64,000 bases of DNA from Sphingorhabdus_B arenilitoris (lineage in GTDB: Bacteria; Pseudomonadota; Alphaproteobacteria; Sphingomonadales; Sphingomonadaceae), in NCBI RefSeq assembly GCF_042651485.1, contig NZ_JBHSDH010000013.1, forward strand, positions 124,001 through 188,000, read 5' to 3'. Positions 16,680-24,889 of the stretch are shown here, one piece after another. A program made the translations under genes and the position numbers. Under the pieces are notes generated by a model, which did no database searches, had not been told where the DNA came from, and saw only the letters and a list, made by a program, of their open reading frames with translations. Positions within the stretch are counted from its first letter, which is position 1. Every line of letters starts with the position of its first letter.

Positions 16680-18425
16680 GTGACGGAAAAATCCGGCGCA
16701 GACATTTTGATCGAAACCCTGCTCGAACAGGGTGTGGACACAATTTTCGGCTACCCCGGCGGCGCAGTGCTGCCTATTTATGATGCAATATTTCAGCATT
16801 CGAAGATTAAGCATGTCCTTGTTCGTCATGAAGCGGGCGCGGCGCATGCGGCCGAGGGCTATGCTCGCTCGACCGGTAAACCGGGTGTTGTTCTAGTTAC
16901 CTCGGGACCCGGGGCGACGAACGCGGTTACGGGTATTGCCGATGCGTTTCTTGATTCCATTCCGTTGATCGTGCTGACTGGACAGGTTGCAACCAACCTG
17001 ATCGGTAGCGACGCGTTTCAGGAAGCTGATACCGTTGGAATTACGCGCCATTGTTCCAAGCATAATTATCTGGTGAAGGATCCGGCGCAGCTTGCCAATG
17101 TGGTGCGGGAGGCGTTTGCCATCGCCACAACTGGACGTCCAGGGCCAGTGGTGATCGATATTCCCAAAAATGTGCAGGTTGCAACGGCGGACGCATCGCG
17201 CCTCAAAAGCACCGCATCACCCCGCTATGTGCCAGCCGGAGAAGCCGATTTCGCGGTTATCAATCAGGCTGTCGAGCTGATCGCCAATGCAAAGGCCCCG
17301 ATATTATATACCGGCGGCGGCATCATCAACAGCGGACCAGAGGCGAGCGCGTTGCTGCGCGAACTTGCCGAATTGACGGGTGCGCCGGTGACTTCCACTC
17401 TGATGGGGCTCGGCGCTTATCCAGCCACCGGTTCGGCTTGGCTCGGTATGCTGGGGATGCATGGCACCTATGAAGCCAATATGGCGATGAACCAATGCGA
17501 TGTGATGGTTTGCCTCGGCGCGCGTTTTGATGACCGCGTGACGGGCCGTCTTGATGCCTTCTCGCCCGATAGCATCAAAATTCATGTCGATATTGATCGC
17601 AGCTCGATCAACAAAACCGTTCATGTTGACTTACCCGTGGTGGCCGATGTCGGCACCGCCTTGAAGCAGATGATTAATGTGTGGAAAGGCCGCAAATATC
17701 AGGCGCAGGACCTGTCCGAATGGTGGTTGCGCATTTCCGACTGGCGGGGGGTTGAATGCCTGAACTATCCGTCGAGTGAAGCGGAAATTATGCCGCAATA
17801 TGCGATCGAGCGGCTGTATCAACTGACCAAGGATCGAAACCCCATAATCACCACAGAGGTGGGACAGCATCAAATGTGGGCAGCGCAGCATTTCCATTTT
17901 GATGACCCGAATAAATGGCTGACCAGCGGCGGATTAGGTACGATGGGCTATGGTATGCCCGCTGCCATCGGCGCGCAGATGGGCAATCCGGACGCTCTGG
18001 TGATCGACATTGCGGGCGAGGCATCGATCCAGATGAATATTCAGGAAATGGGTACCGCGACGCAATATCGTCTGCCCATCAAGATATTCATCCTCAATAA
18101 TGAATGGATGGGCATGGTCCGCCAATGGCAGGAGCTGACCTATGAAGGCCGTTATTCCAGTAGCTATTCCGACAGCTTGCCAGACTTTGTAAAGCTGGCT
18201 GAAAGCTATGGGTGGAAGGGAATCCGTTGCAACGACCCGGCCAAGCTCGACGACGCGATTGCCGAAATGATCGCCTATGACGGTCCGGTCATGTTCGATT
18301 GCCGCGTGACCAAGGACGCCAATTGTTTCCCGATGATCCCATCGGGCGCGGCGCATACCGAAATGATCCTGCATAGCGACGAAGTTTCGGGCACGATGGA
18401 TGATGAAGCGAAAGCGCTGGTATAA
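16680..18425 (+). CDS. ilvB: Acetolactate synthase large subunit
   Basis: 581 residues from GTG 16680. A ThDP enzyme that makes acetolactate or acetohydroxybutyrate, the first common step to Val, Leu and Ile. It has the N-terminal Pyr domain (YPGGAVLPIYD; the catalytic Glu is within VRHEAGAAHAAEGYAR), the middle FAD/NAD-like domain (GLGAYPATGSAWLGMLGMHG), and the C-terminal PP domain with the ThDP motif and MVRQWQEL. Oddity: the motif usually written GDG/GDA reads GEA, with Glu447 in place of the Mg-binding Asp, followed by a normal NN (ILNNEW). The stop shares a base with the ilvN ATG. Confidence 0.97.
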   Translation: MTEKSGADILIETLLEQGVDTIFGYPGGAVLPIYDAIFQHSKIKHVLVRHEAGAAHAAEGYARSTGKPGVVLVTSGPGATNAVTGIADAFLDSIPLIVLTGQVATNLIGSDAFQEADTVGITRHCSKHNYLVKDPAQLANVVREAFAIATTGRPGPVVIDIPKNVQVATADASRLKSTASPRYVPAGEADFAVINQAVELIANAKAPILYTGGGIINSGPEASALLRELAELTGAPVTSTLMGLGAYPATGSAWLGMLGMHGTYEANMAMNQCDVMVCLGARFDDRVTGRLDAFSPDSIKIHVDIDRSSINKTVHVDLPVVADVGTALKQMINVWKGRKYQAQDLSEWWLRISDWRGVECLNYPSSEAEIMPQYAIERLYQLTKDRNPIITTEVGQHQMWAAQHFHFDDPNKWLTSGGLGTMGYGMPAAIGAQMGNPDALVIDIAGEASIQMNIQEMGTATQYRLPIKIFILNNEWMGMVRQWQELTYEGRYSSSYSDSLPDFVKLAESYGWKGIRCNDPAKLDDAIAEMIAYDGPVMFDCRVTKDANCFPMIPSGAAHTEMILHSDEVSGTMDDEAKALV

Positions 18426-18940
18426 TGCATATTAAACAAGAACAGTCCGAACGTCATGTCCTGACGCTTATGGTCGATAATGAAGCGGGTACGCTGGCGC
18501 GGATCGCGGGGATGTTCACCTCGCGCGGGTATAATATCGACAGCCTGACCGTTGCCGATATTTCGGAGGACCATGGGGTCAGCCGCATTACCATTGTCAC
18601 CAATGGCCCGCCGCCGGTGATTGATCAGATTATAGCGCAATGCGAGCGGCTGGTGCCCGTGCATAAGGTAACCGACCTGACTGAGGCCGGCCCCCATGTG
18701 GAACGCGAATTGGCGCTGGTAAAAGTAGCCGGTAAAGGCGACCACAGGATCGAAGCCATGCGTCTTGCCGATATTTACCGTGCCCGGGTAATCGACGCCA
18801 CGACCGGCAGCTTCATTTTTGAGATCACCGGCAGCCCCGAAAAAATAGATACATTTGTATCATTAATGCGCGAAGTTGGTCTGGTCGAAGTCGCCCGGAC
18901 CGGCGTCGCTGGCCTGATGCGCGGCAGTGCGCTGAGCTAA
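18425..18940 (+). CDS. ilvN: Acetolactate synthase small (regulatory) subunit
   Basis: 171 residues. An N-terminal ACT domain (HVLTLMVDNEAGTLARIAGMF and following) binds the feedback inhibitor valine; a C-terminal ALS-small domain follows. It activates IlvB and sets valine sensitivity. This is the IlvH/IlvN long form with two ACT-like halves. Translationally coupled to ilvB (TAATG), 46 bases before ilvC. Confidence 0.96.
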   Translation: MHIKQEQSERHVLTLMVDNEAGTLARIAGMFTSRGYNIDSLTVADISEDHGVSRITIVTNGPPPVIDQIIAQCERLVPVHKVTDLTEAGPHVERELALVKVAGKGDHRIEAMRLADIYRARVIDATTGSFIFEITGSPEKIDTFVSLMREVGLVEVARTGVAGLMRGSALS

Positions 18941-18986
18941 ACACACCCTATTTTCCGTTACCCACGAATTAAAGAAAGCGAATATC

Positions 18987-20021
18987 ATGCAAGTTTATTA
19001 TGACAAAGATTGCGATCAGGCCCTGATTAAGGACAAGAAGGTCGTCATCGTCGGCTATGGCAGTCAAGGTCATGCCCATGCCCAAAATCTGCGCGACAGC
19101 GGGGTCGCCAATGTTGCTATCGCGCTGCGTCAGGGTTCGGCCACGGCGAAAAAAGCTGAGGCTGCCGGATTTAAGGTGCTCAGCAATGCCGAAGCCGCCG
19201 CTTGGGCCGATGTCGTTATGATCCTTGCACCCGATGAGCATCAGGCCGCCATCTATGCCGCCGATTATCACGATAATATGCAGGCCGGCGCCGCGCTCGC
19301 ATTCGCGCATGGCCTGAATATCCACTTCGGCCTAATCGAAGCGCGCAGCGACATTGATGTGATTATGATTGCGCCAAAAGGCCCCGGCCACACTGTGCGC
19401 AGCGAATATCAAAAAGGCGGCGGCGTACCTTGCCTTGTTGCCGTGGCGCAGGAAAAGGACGGCGAAGCGGGCAATGGCTATGCCAAGGCGCTGGCGCTTT
19501 CTTATGCTTCGGCCATGGGCGGCGGGCGTAGCGGGATCATCGAAACCACGTTCCGCGAAGAATGCGAAACGGACTTGTTCGGTGAGCAAGCGGTACTATG
19601 CGGCGGTATCACGCATTTGATTCAGGCTGGTTTTGAAACGCTGACCGAAGCGGGATATGCACCAGAGATGGCCTATTTTGAATGTCTGCATGAGACAAAG
19701 CTGATCGTTGACCTTCTGTATGAAGGCGGCATTGCCAATATGCGCTATTCAATTTCCAATACGGCTGAATATGGCGATATCAAAACTGGCCCGCGGATCA
19801 TTACCGAGGAAACAAAGGCAGAGATGAAGCGCGTATTGGCGGATATTCAATCCGGCCGGTTCGTAAAAGATTTCGTGCTCGATAACCGTGCGGGGCAGCC
19901 AGAATTAAAAGCTTCACGCAAAGCGGCTGAGCGTCATCCGATCGAAGAAACCGGAAAGAAATTGCGCGAAATGATGCCGTGGATTGGCGCGAATAAGCTG
20001 GTCGATAAAGAGCGAAATTAA
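18987..20021 (+). CDS. ilvC: Ketol-acid reductoisomerase (class I)
   Basis: 344 residues, the short class I form. It rearranges and reduces acetolactate to dihydroxyisovalerate with NADPH and Mg. The Rossmann motif is VIVGYGSQGHAHAQNL at about 22-37; ALRQGSATAKKAE carries residues that choose NADPH; the knotted C-terminal domain has GGGRSGIIETTFREECETDLFG segments and the metal ligands. A strong terminator follows at 20055, closing the ilvBNC unit. Confidence 0.97.
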   Translation: MQVYYDKDCDQALIKDKKVVIVGYGSQGHAHAQNLRDSGVANVAIALRQGSATAKKAEAAGFKVLSNAEAAAWADVVMILAPDEHQAAIYAADYHDNMQAGAALAFAHGLNIHFGLIEARSDIDVIMIAPKGPGHTVRSEYQKGGGVPCLVAVAQEKDGEAGNGYAKALALSYASAMGGGRSGIIETTFREECETDLFGEQAVLCGGITHLIQAGFETLTEAGYAPEMAYFECLHETKLIVDLLYEGGIANMRYSISNTAEYGDIKTGPRIITEETKAEMKRVLADIQSGRFVKDFVLDNRAGQPELKASRKAAERHPIEETGKKLREMMPWIGANKLVDKERN

Positions 20022-20054
20022 ACGGTTACGGCCAACGGCCATATGGGAGGAGCA

Positions 20055-20083
20055 GGGCGGTCAATTGGCCGCCCTTTTCTTTT
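20055..20083 (+). terminator. Rho-independent terminator of ilvBNC
   Basis: gggcggtca/attggccgccc folds as a 9 bp stem (one G-T pair) with almost no loop at 20055-20074, followed by ttttctttt. Confidence 0.85.
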
Positions 20084-20100
20084 GTAAATTGAAGTTATGC

Positions 20101-20508
20101 CTAAGCGACACGCCGTTCGACAAAACCCTGCAAATCTGCGGCAGTCATAATATCGATACAGCGCGTTTGTTCCATAACCTTGTGCATTTGAGCGCTTACT
20201 TCGGCAATATCATTGGTGAAGCGCAGCGCCATATCCCACTGCTCAAACTGCCGCTCCTCGCCAAATTTCTCGCTCAGCGTGACCACAGCAAAATGCCGTT
20301 TGTCCGCCTTGATACGCTGAAATGTTTCGCGCACCCGTGTCTCTTCACCTTCGAGATATTGCATGAACCGATATCCGTCGAAAATCAGCAATCCGGTGAG
20401 GCCATTTTGCTTGTTCCGCTCTGCTGCTGCCGCAGTTAACGCCCGTATCTGATCGGAGTCTTTGCTATTTTTGTCAGCGGTGCTGATATATAATAATCGC
20501 AAAAACAT
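20101..20508 (-). CDS. Short BLUF-domain blue-light photoreceptor
   Basis: 135 residues, nearly all BLUF domain, which binds FAD and responds to blue light. The conserved Tyr is Y7 (LLYIST), the Asn lies in NKQNGLTGLL, and the key Gln lies in FMQYLEG; a Trp (EQWDMAL) stands near the usual Trp/Met site. There is no output domain, so it should signal by protein contact, as short BLUF proteins do. Ribosome site GGAG precedes ATG 20508. No obvious partner gene adjoins it; it follows the terminator of the Cys-repeat gene. Confidence 0.92.
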   Translation of the reverse strand: MFLRLLYISTADKNSKDSDQIRALTAAAAERNKQNGLTGLLIFDGYRFMQYLEGEETRVRETFQRIKADKRHFAVVTLSEKFGEERQFEQWDMALRFTNDIAEVSAQMHKVMEQTRCIDIMTAADLQGFVERRVA

Positions 20509-20578
20509 GTTAACACTCCAGCTTGATTTATAATCTTAAGTAGCTGAATGCCGGTTGAAAATTGGTTAACTGATTTTC

Positions 20579-20611
20579 AAAAAAAACGGGGCCGCCTGTT
20601 GGCCGCCCCGT
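20579..20611 (-). terminator. Rho-independent terminator of the Cys-pentad protein gene
   Basis: On the minus strand a 7 bp stem (acggggc/gccccgt, 20586-20611) is followed by eight Ts (20586-20579). Confidence 0.8.
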
Positions 20612-20655
20612 AATTTCTCCATATAGGCAGCTATCAACTACCAAGTCGAAGGCTG

Positions 20656-21003
20656 TTAGGCCTTGGGCGAACAGCCATGCGGCTTGCACGAGGGTGCGCA
20701 AGCAGAAGCGCCGCAAGCAGAAGCAGCGCATCCAGAGGCCGCGCAAGCCGATGCAGCGCAAGCTGAAGCGGCGCAAGCCGAAGCGCCACCGGATGCCGCA
20801 GCACAGGCGCTAGCGGAACAGCTTTTTGCCTTTTTCGCTTTTTTGCTTTTTTTCTTCGACTTCGCCGCACTGCAGGCCGAACAGCCGTAGCTCGTGCAGC
20901 CGCCAGCGGCACGGCAACTTGCAAAAGCGGCTGGTGAAGCCGAAGCAGCGACCAAACCGCCGGTAACAGCCAATAAAGCGGCCCATTTACCTTTATGTGT
21001 CAT
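20656..21003 (-). CDS. Secreted Cys-pentad repeat small protein (possible metal-binding or RiPP-like precursor)
   Basis: 115 residues from the second of two ATGs (21003), chosen because GAGAGGA sits at proper spacing from it and directly abuts the first (21009). A signal peptide ends near AAFA-S (about residue 28). The mature part has 14 Cys: four in the first 20 residues, then a Lys-rich linker (KKKSKKAKKAK), then a run where Cys recurs every five residues (SACAA SACAA SGCAA-type units). The DNA shows matching 15 bp repeats. The pattern recalls secreted Cys-repeat precursors of the HvfA/DUF2282 (bufferin) kind, but no DUF692 or DUF2063 modifying gene lies in the window. The YHS lipoprotein gene is upstream on the same strand (130 bases), with a terminator after this gene. 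Confidence 0.8.
   Translation of the reverse strand: MTHKGKWAALLAVTGGLVAASASPAAFASCRAAGGCTSYGCSACSAAKSKKKSKKAKKAKSCSASACAAASGGASACAASACAASACAASGCAASACGASACAPSCKPHGCSPKA
20690..20800 (-). repeat. 15 bp tandem repeats encoding Cys pentads
   Basis: The minus strand repeats a gct-tgc-gcg/gcc-gct/gcc-tct/tcg-type 15-base unit about six or seven times with silent and conservative changes; the frame is kept throughout. Confidence 0.65.
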
Positions 21004-21133
21004 AATCATTCCTCTCTTCTATCAAACTAATTACTGGTCATCGGTGTAGCTGAAGGTTTTTTGACCGACAGCATTCGGGGGGTCCCGAATTTCTTATCGC
21101 AACGGCTTGACGGCCGATTGAAGGGTTGCCTTA

Positions 21134-21673
21134 TCAATTGGTATAATGCTCGTCGGCGTCATGGCCCGCATAGTTGATATCGCCCTTGGAAATGAAACCG
21201 GGAATATCCACTGCCCATTTTTGCGCCACGGCTTTATTGAAATTCAGGTAAAGCTTACCATCCACAATCTTGTAAACATTGGGATCGCCGGGGGCGAGGG
21301 CATCGTTGGCACCGATTGCCCAGGCGCAATAGCCGCCATATTGGGGCGCATATTTTGCGGGGTCTGCTTCAAAGGTCTTGGCATTGTCTGCATTGGCAAA
21401 ACGATAATCATAACCTTGATACCGAACGGTATAGTCTGCCTTACCTTGCATAGGGGCCGATGCGTTAAAATAGCTGACCGCATCATAGCCCGAAAGTGCC
21501 AAAGTTTCGCCCGCCTCCTTGGTGTAAATGGGGCCTTTAGGCGCGCCGCCCAAACCCGCAAGAGCGGATGTTTGCGCTGCGCTTTCCTTGTTTTGAGCGG
21601 CCGCTTGGCCACCTGCGTTACTGCACGCCGCGGCAGTTGCAAGCAGCGCGATGAGAAGGGGCATTGTCTTCAT
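21134..21673 (-). CDS. YHS domain lipoprotein
   Basis: 179 residues. The signal MKTMPLLIALLATAAAC-S ends in a lipobox (AAAC). After a linker, the YHS-type domain begins with LSGYDAVSYFN and continues through YQGYDYRFANADNAKTFEADP to YGGYCAWAIG. YHS domains bind or sense metals in several families; proteins of this single-domain exported type have no proven function. AAGGA precedes the ATG. It lies directly upstream of the Cys-pentad gene on the same strand, which raises the possibility of a shared metal-related role (inference). Confidence 0.85.
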   Translation of the reverse strand: MKTMPLLIALLATAAACSNAGGQAAAQNKESAAQTSALAGLGGAPKGPIYTKEAGETLALSGYDAVSYFNASAPMQGKADYTVRYQGYDYRFANADNAKTFEADPAKYAPQYGGYCAWAIGANDALAPGDPNVYKIVDGKLYLNFNKAVAQKWAVDIPGFISKGDINYAGHDADEHYTN

Positions 21674-21820
21674 TATGATGGTCCTTAAAAATCAAATTTT
21701 AAGGCCCGACCGCTCCTTAGGGGTAGGGAGGTCTATCGGCAACGACCGGGCTTGCACTATAATTCGCACCGGTCCGCTATTCGGTTTCACAAATGTTAAA
21801 CTAAATTATAATCTATTCAA

Positions 21821-22792
21821 TTAAAACAGATATTTTTTATCCAGCGCCGTCTTTGCCGCGTTATACTCGCGTTCCAAGCGGGCCACCATGTCGGCAACGG
21901 ACTGAATTTCTTTAACTGCGCCAATGCCTTGGCCGCTGCCCCAAATATCCTTCCACGCCTTTGCCTCGGTATTGCCGCCTGATCCGAAATCCATCGTCGA
22001 ATAATCGCCCTCGGGCAGGTTATCCGGGTCCATTCCCGCCCGTTCGATGGATTGCCGCAGATAGTTGCCATGGACGCCAGTGAACAGGTTGGAATAGACA
22101 ATGTCACTGGCCTTTGCCTCGACAATATTTTCCTTATACCCATCGACCGCGCGCGCTTCATGCGTGGCGATAAAGGCGCTGCCGATATAGCCAAAGTCTG
22201 CGCCCATTGCCTGAGCTGCCAATACCGCCGCGCCATTGGCGATGGAACCAGACAGGGCGACGGGCCCATCAAACCAGTCGCGTATTTCCTGCATCAGCGC
22301 AAAAGGAGAGGTAACCCCGGCATGACCGCCCGCACCGGCGGCAACCGGGATCAAGCCGTCGGCCCCTTTTTCAACCGCTTTATGCGCGAACCGGTCATTG
22401 ATAACATCATGCAGCGTAATGCCGCCCCAATCATGCACCGCCTTGTTCAAATCCTCGCGCGCGCCCAAAGAGGTGATGGTGATCGGGACCTGCCATTTGG
22501 CGCAAGTCATCAGATCCTCTTCCAACCGGTTGTTCGATTTATGCACAATCTGGTTCACTGCATAGGGCGCAGCGGGACGATCGGGATTGTCGCGGTTATG
22601 TGCGGCCAGCTCCTCGGTTATCTGATGCAACCATTCGTCCAATTGACTCGCGGGCCGGGCATTGAGTGCCGGGAAACTGCCGACAACCCCGGCCTTGCAC
22701 TGAGCAATCACCAGTTCGGGCCCGGAGATGATAAATAAAGGCGAGCCGATAACCGGAAGGCGGACCGTATCAAAAATGGCGGGAAGGGGCAT
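21821..22792 (-). CDS. Nitronate monooxygenase (NMO/2-nitropropane dioxygenase family)
   Basis: 323 residues with the FMN-dependent TIM-barrel fold of nitronate monooxygenase. Diagnostic pieces are LPVIGSPLFIISGPELVIAQ at the start, GADGLIPVAAGAGGHAGV with the phosphate-binding Gly-rich loop and a catalytic-type His, and VALSGSIANGAAVLAAQAMGADFGYIGSAF. It oxidises nitronates (for example propionate 3-nitronate) to protect or feed metabolism; the true substrate is unknown. GGAG precedes the ATG. Single gene between the YHS and leuA genes. Confidence 0.88.
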   Translation of the reverse strand: MPLPAIFDTVRLPVIGSPLFIISGPELVIAQCKAGVVGSFPALNARPASQLDEWLHQITEELAAHNRDNPDRPAAPYAVNQIVHKSNNRLEEDLMTCAKWQVPITITSLGAREDLNKAVHDWGGITLHDVINDRFAHKAVEKGADGLIPVAAGAGGHAGVTSPFALMQEIRDWFDGPVALSGSIANGAAVLAAQAMGADFGYIGSAFIATHEARAVDGYKENIVEAKASDIVYSNLFTGVHGNYLRQSIERAGMDPDNLPEGDYSTMDFGSGGNTEAKAWKDIWGSGQGIGAVKEIQSVADMVARLEREYNAAKTALDKKYLF

Positions 22793-22897
22793 AGCTACTC
22801 CGGTCAGATGTTAAGTGTATGATTAAACCCTAAAGCTGAAGCGGACGGCGAAGTCAAACGGGGAAAATCCTGTATCTCGTCACTATCTGTACAGGCG

Positions 22898-24577
22898 TCA
22901 GGCTCCGTTCACTGCGCTCAAAATTGCGCGCACGCTCGCCGTTGCAACATCGCGGCTATTGCCGACACCATATAATAGCGGGCCGTCACCAATGCGGCAT
23001 TCGACATAGGCGGCGGCACGGGCATCGGTGCCGTGGCCAATCGCATGTTCGTTATAATCGATTATCTCCAACGCGCCGCCCAGCGCCGGTTCCAGCGCAT
23101 TGGCAAGCGAGCTGATCAAGCCATTGCCCCGGCCGCTGACCGTTTGTTCATTGCCATCAATGCGGATGGTGCCCGCAAAAATGCGCTCGACCCCAACGCG
23201 GGGATTGACGCTCTCGTTAAAGTCAACCAGCTCAAAACGCGCATTTTCATCGGGGATGAGATGATAGCGGTTTTGGAAGGCATCAAAAATATCCGCACTG
23301 GTCAGCTCCCGTCCTGTGGCATCGGATAGCTCTTGCACCGTCAAGCTGAAATTCGCCTGCATCCTTTTGGGAAGCTTATAGCCATAATCCTGTTCCAACA
23401 CCCATGCGACGCCGCCTTTGCCCGACTGCGAATTGACGCGGATCACCGCTTCATAGCTTCGGCCCAAATCAGCGGGGTCGATGGGCAGATACGGTACTTG
23501 CCAAAGCTGATCATTGCGCTGCGCCTGTGCGGCAAAGCCTTTTTTGATCGCATCTTGATGGCTACCCGAAAAAGCGGTGAAGACAAGGTCGCCGGCATAA
23601 GGATGGCGGGGATGGACGGGTAGGTCATTGCAATGTTCGACCGTCTGGATGATCTCATCAATATTGCTGAAATCAAGTCCAGGGTGCAGCCCTTGCGTAT
23701 ACATATTGAGCGCCAACGTGACCAGATCGACATTACCCGTGCGCTCACCATTGCCGAACAGGCATCCTTCAATCCGGTCGGCACCGGCAAGCAGGCCAAG
23801 TTCCGCCGCAGCAATGCCGCTGCCCCTATCATTATGGGGATGCAGCGAAATGATGACGCTGTCCCGCGCCGAAATATGCGCGCACATCCATTCAATCTGA
23901 TCGGCATAGATATTGGGCATTGCCGCCTCAACGGTGGCAGGCAGGTTCAATATCAGTGGTTTTTCAGGCGTAGGTTGCAGCACCGACATAACCGCCTCAC
24001 ATACCTCCAGACTGAAATCCAATTCGGCGGTGGAAAAGGTTTCCGGGCTATATTCGAAATGCCAATCGGTTTCGGGATATTTGGCGGCTTGCTCGGCAAG
24101 GATGCTCGCCCCTTCGATCGCAATCGCCTTCACGCCCGCTTTGTCGAGTTTGAAAACAATGTCGCGCCATGCGGGCGAGACGGCATTATATAAATGCACT
24201 ATCGCTTTCTTCGACCCGGCCATGCTTTCAAATGTCCGCTCGATCAAATCGCGGCGGGACTGCGTCAGTGACTGGATAACAACATCGTCGGGCACCATCC
24301 CGCTATCGACAAGGCCGCGCACGAAATCAAAATCGGTTTGGCTCGCGCTGGGAAAGCCGACTTCTATTTCTTTGATGCCAATTTTGCACAGCAATCTGAA
24401 AAACCGCTGTTTCTTTTCAATTCCCATCGGATCAATCAGCGCTTGATTGCCATCGCGCAAATCGGTGGAGAGCCAGCGGGGCGCAGCGGTGATGCTGTTA
24501 TTCGGCCAGCTGCGGCTGGGCAAATCAACCTGCGGGAAAGGACGATATTTCTGAGATGGATCGGAAAGCATGGTCAT
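22898..24577 (-). CDS. leuA: 2-isopropylmalate synthase (long LeuA, type 2)
   Basis: 559 residues. It condenses acetyl-CoA with 2-oxoisovalerate, the first step of leucine synthesis. The N-terminus (KYRPFPQVDLPSRSWPNN) and length match the actinobacterial/yeast-like LeuA form, distinct from the roughly 510-residue E. coli form. The catalytic barrel has STDLRDGNQALIDPM and the metal-binding HPHNDRGSG; the C-terminal allosteric domain, where leucine binds in this family, starts near residue 430. The gene is preceded by a leader with Leu codons and hairpins (24596-24753), so it is probably attenuated by leucine supply. Confidence 0.96.
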   Translation of the reverse strand: MTMLSDPSQKYRPFPQVDLPSRSWPNNSITAAPRWLSTDLRDGNQALIDPMGIEKKQRFFRLLCKIGIKEIEVGFPSASQTDFDFVRGLVDSGMVPDDVVIQSLTQSRRDLIERTFESMAGSKKAIVHLYNAVSPAWRDIVFKLDKAGVKAIAIEGASILAEQAAKYPETDWHFEYSPETFSTAELDFSLEVCEAVMSVLQPTPEKPLILNLPATVEAAMPNIYADQIEWMCAHISARDSVIISLHPHNDRGSGIAAAELGLLAGADRIEGCLFGNGERTGNVDLVTLALNMYTQGLHPGLDFSNIDEIIQTVEHCNDLPVHPRHPYAGDLVFTAFSGSHQDAIKKGFAAQAQRNDQLWQVPYLPIDPADLGRSYEAVIRVNSQSGKGGVAWVLEQDYGYKLPKRMQANFSLTVQELSDATGRELTSADIFDAFQNRYHLIPDENARFELVDFNESVNPRVGVERIFAGTIRIDGNEQTVSGRGNGLISSLANALEPALGGALEIIDYNEHAIGHGTDARAAAYVECRIGDGPLLYGVGNSRDVATASVRAILSAVNGA

Positions 24578-24595
24578 GATATTCGCAATTCTACT

Positions 24596-24618
24596 AAAAA
24601 TCGGGCGGCTATGCGCCC
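24596..24618 (-). terminator. Candidate attenuator terminator just upstream of leuA
   Basis: Minus strand: GGGCG-CATAGC-CGCCC (24618-24603), then GA, then TTTTT (24600-24596), 18 bases before the leuA ATG. Confidence 0.55.
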
Positions 24619-24642
24619 TGTTGCAGCTATTTTCTGGATTTG

Positions 24643-24700
24643 AAAACCCTTAGGCGGGTGAGCGGCATTGATAATCCGCTAACAGTGCCACGCCTAAGGG
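24643..24700 (-). promoter_or_regulatory. Long leader stem of the leuA attenuator
   Basis: A perfect 10 bp stem joins CCCTTAGGCG (24700-24691, overlapping the leader-peptide stop) with CGCCTAAGGG (24656-24647), followed by TTTTC. An inner AGCGG/CCGCT hairpin lies in the loop. A ribosome finishing or stalling on the leader peptide would cover the first arm, the usual logic of amino acid attenuators. Confidence 0.6.
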
Positions 24701-24753
24701 CGTGTAAGTCGCAGGTGTAGCGGCAGGGCGAATTTATGCTTCATCGGCAACAT
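24694..24753 (-). CDS. leuA leader peptide, rich in Leu codons
   Basis: ATG 24753 or ATG 24744 to TAG 24696-24694; the shorter form encodes MKHKFALPLHLRLTRP, with four Leu codons (CTG, CTA, CTG, CTT) in seven codons, and the longer adds MLP with another Leu. A TATAAT (-10) at 24771-24766 would start the RNA only about 6-15 bases before the ATG, so translation may be nearly leaderless. Position, codon content and following hairpins fit a leucine attenuator leader. Confidence 0.65.
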   Translation of the reverse strand: MLPMKHKFALPLHLRLTRP

Positions 24754-24765
24754 CGTTAGCCATAT

Positions 24766-24771
24766 ATTATA
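24766..24771 (-). promoter_or_regulatory. -10 element of the leuA leader promoter
   Basis: Perfect TATAAT on the minus strand. I found no good -35 at 16-18 bases upstream. Together with the leader and the sodC 5' region, this accounts for the gene-free stretch 24578-24889. Confidence 0.5.
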
Positions 24772-24889
24772 CCAAAGGTCTAGCCCTTTATTTTCGGCTT
24801 ATTGCTTTATCACTGAAAATTTGCCGGTAACCCTTTTCTATTGGCATTTATCCGCTACACTTGGGCCGAGACGTTTTGGGAGACAATTT

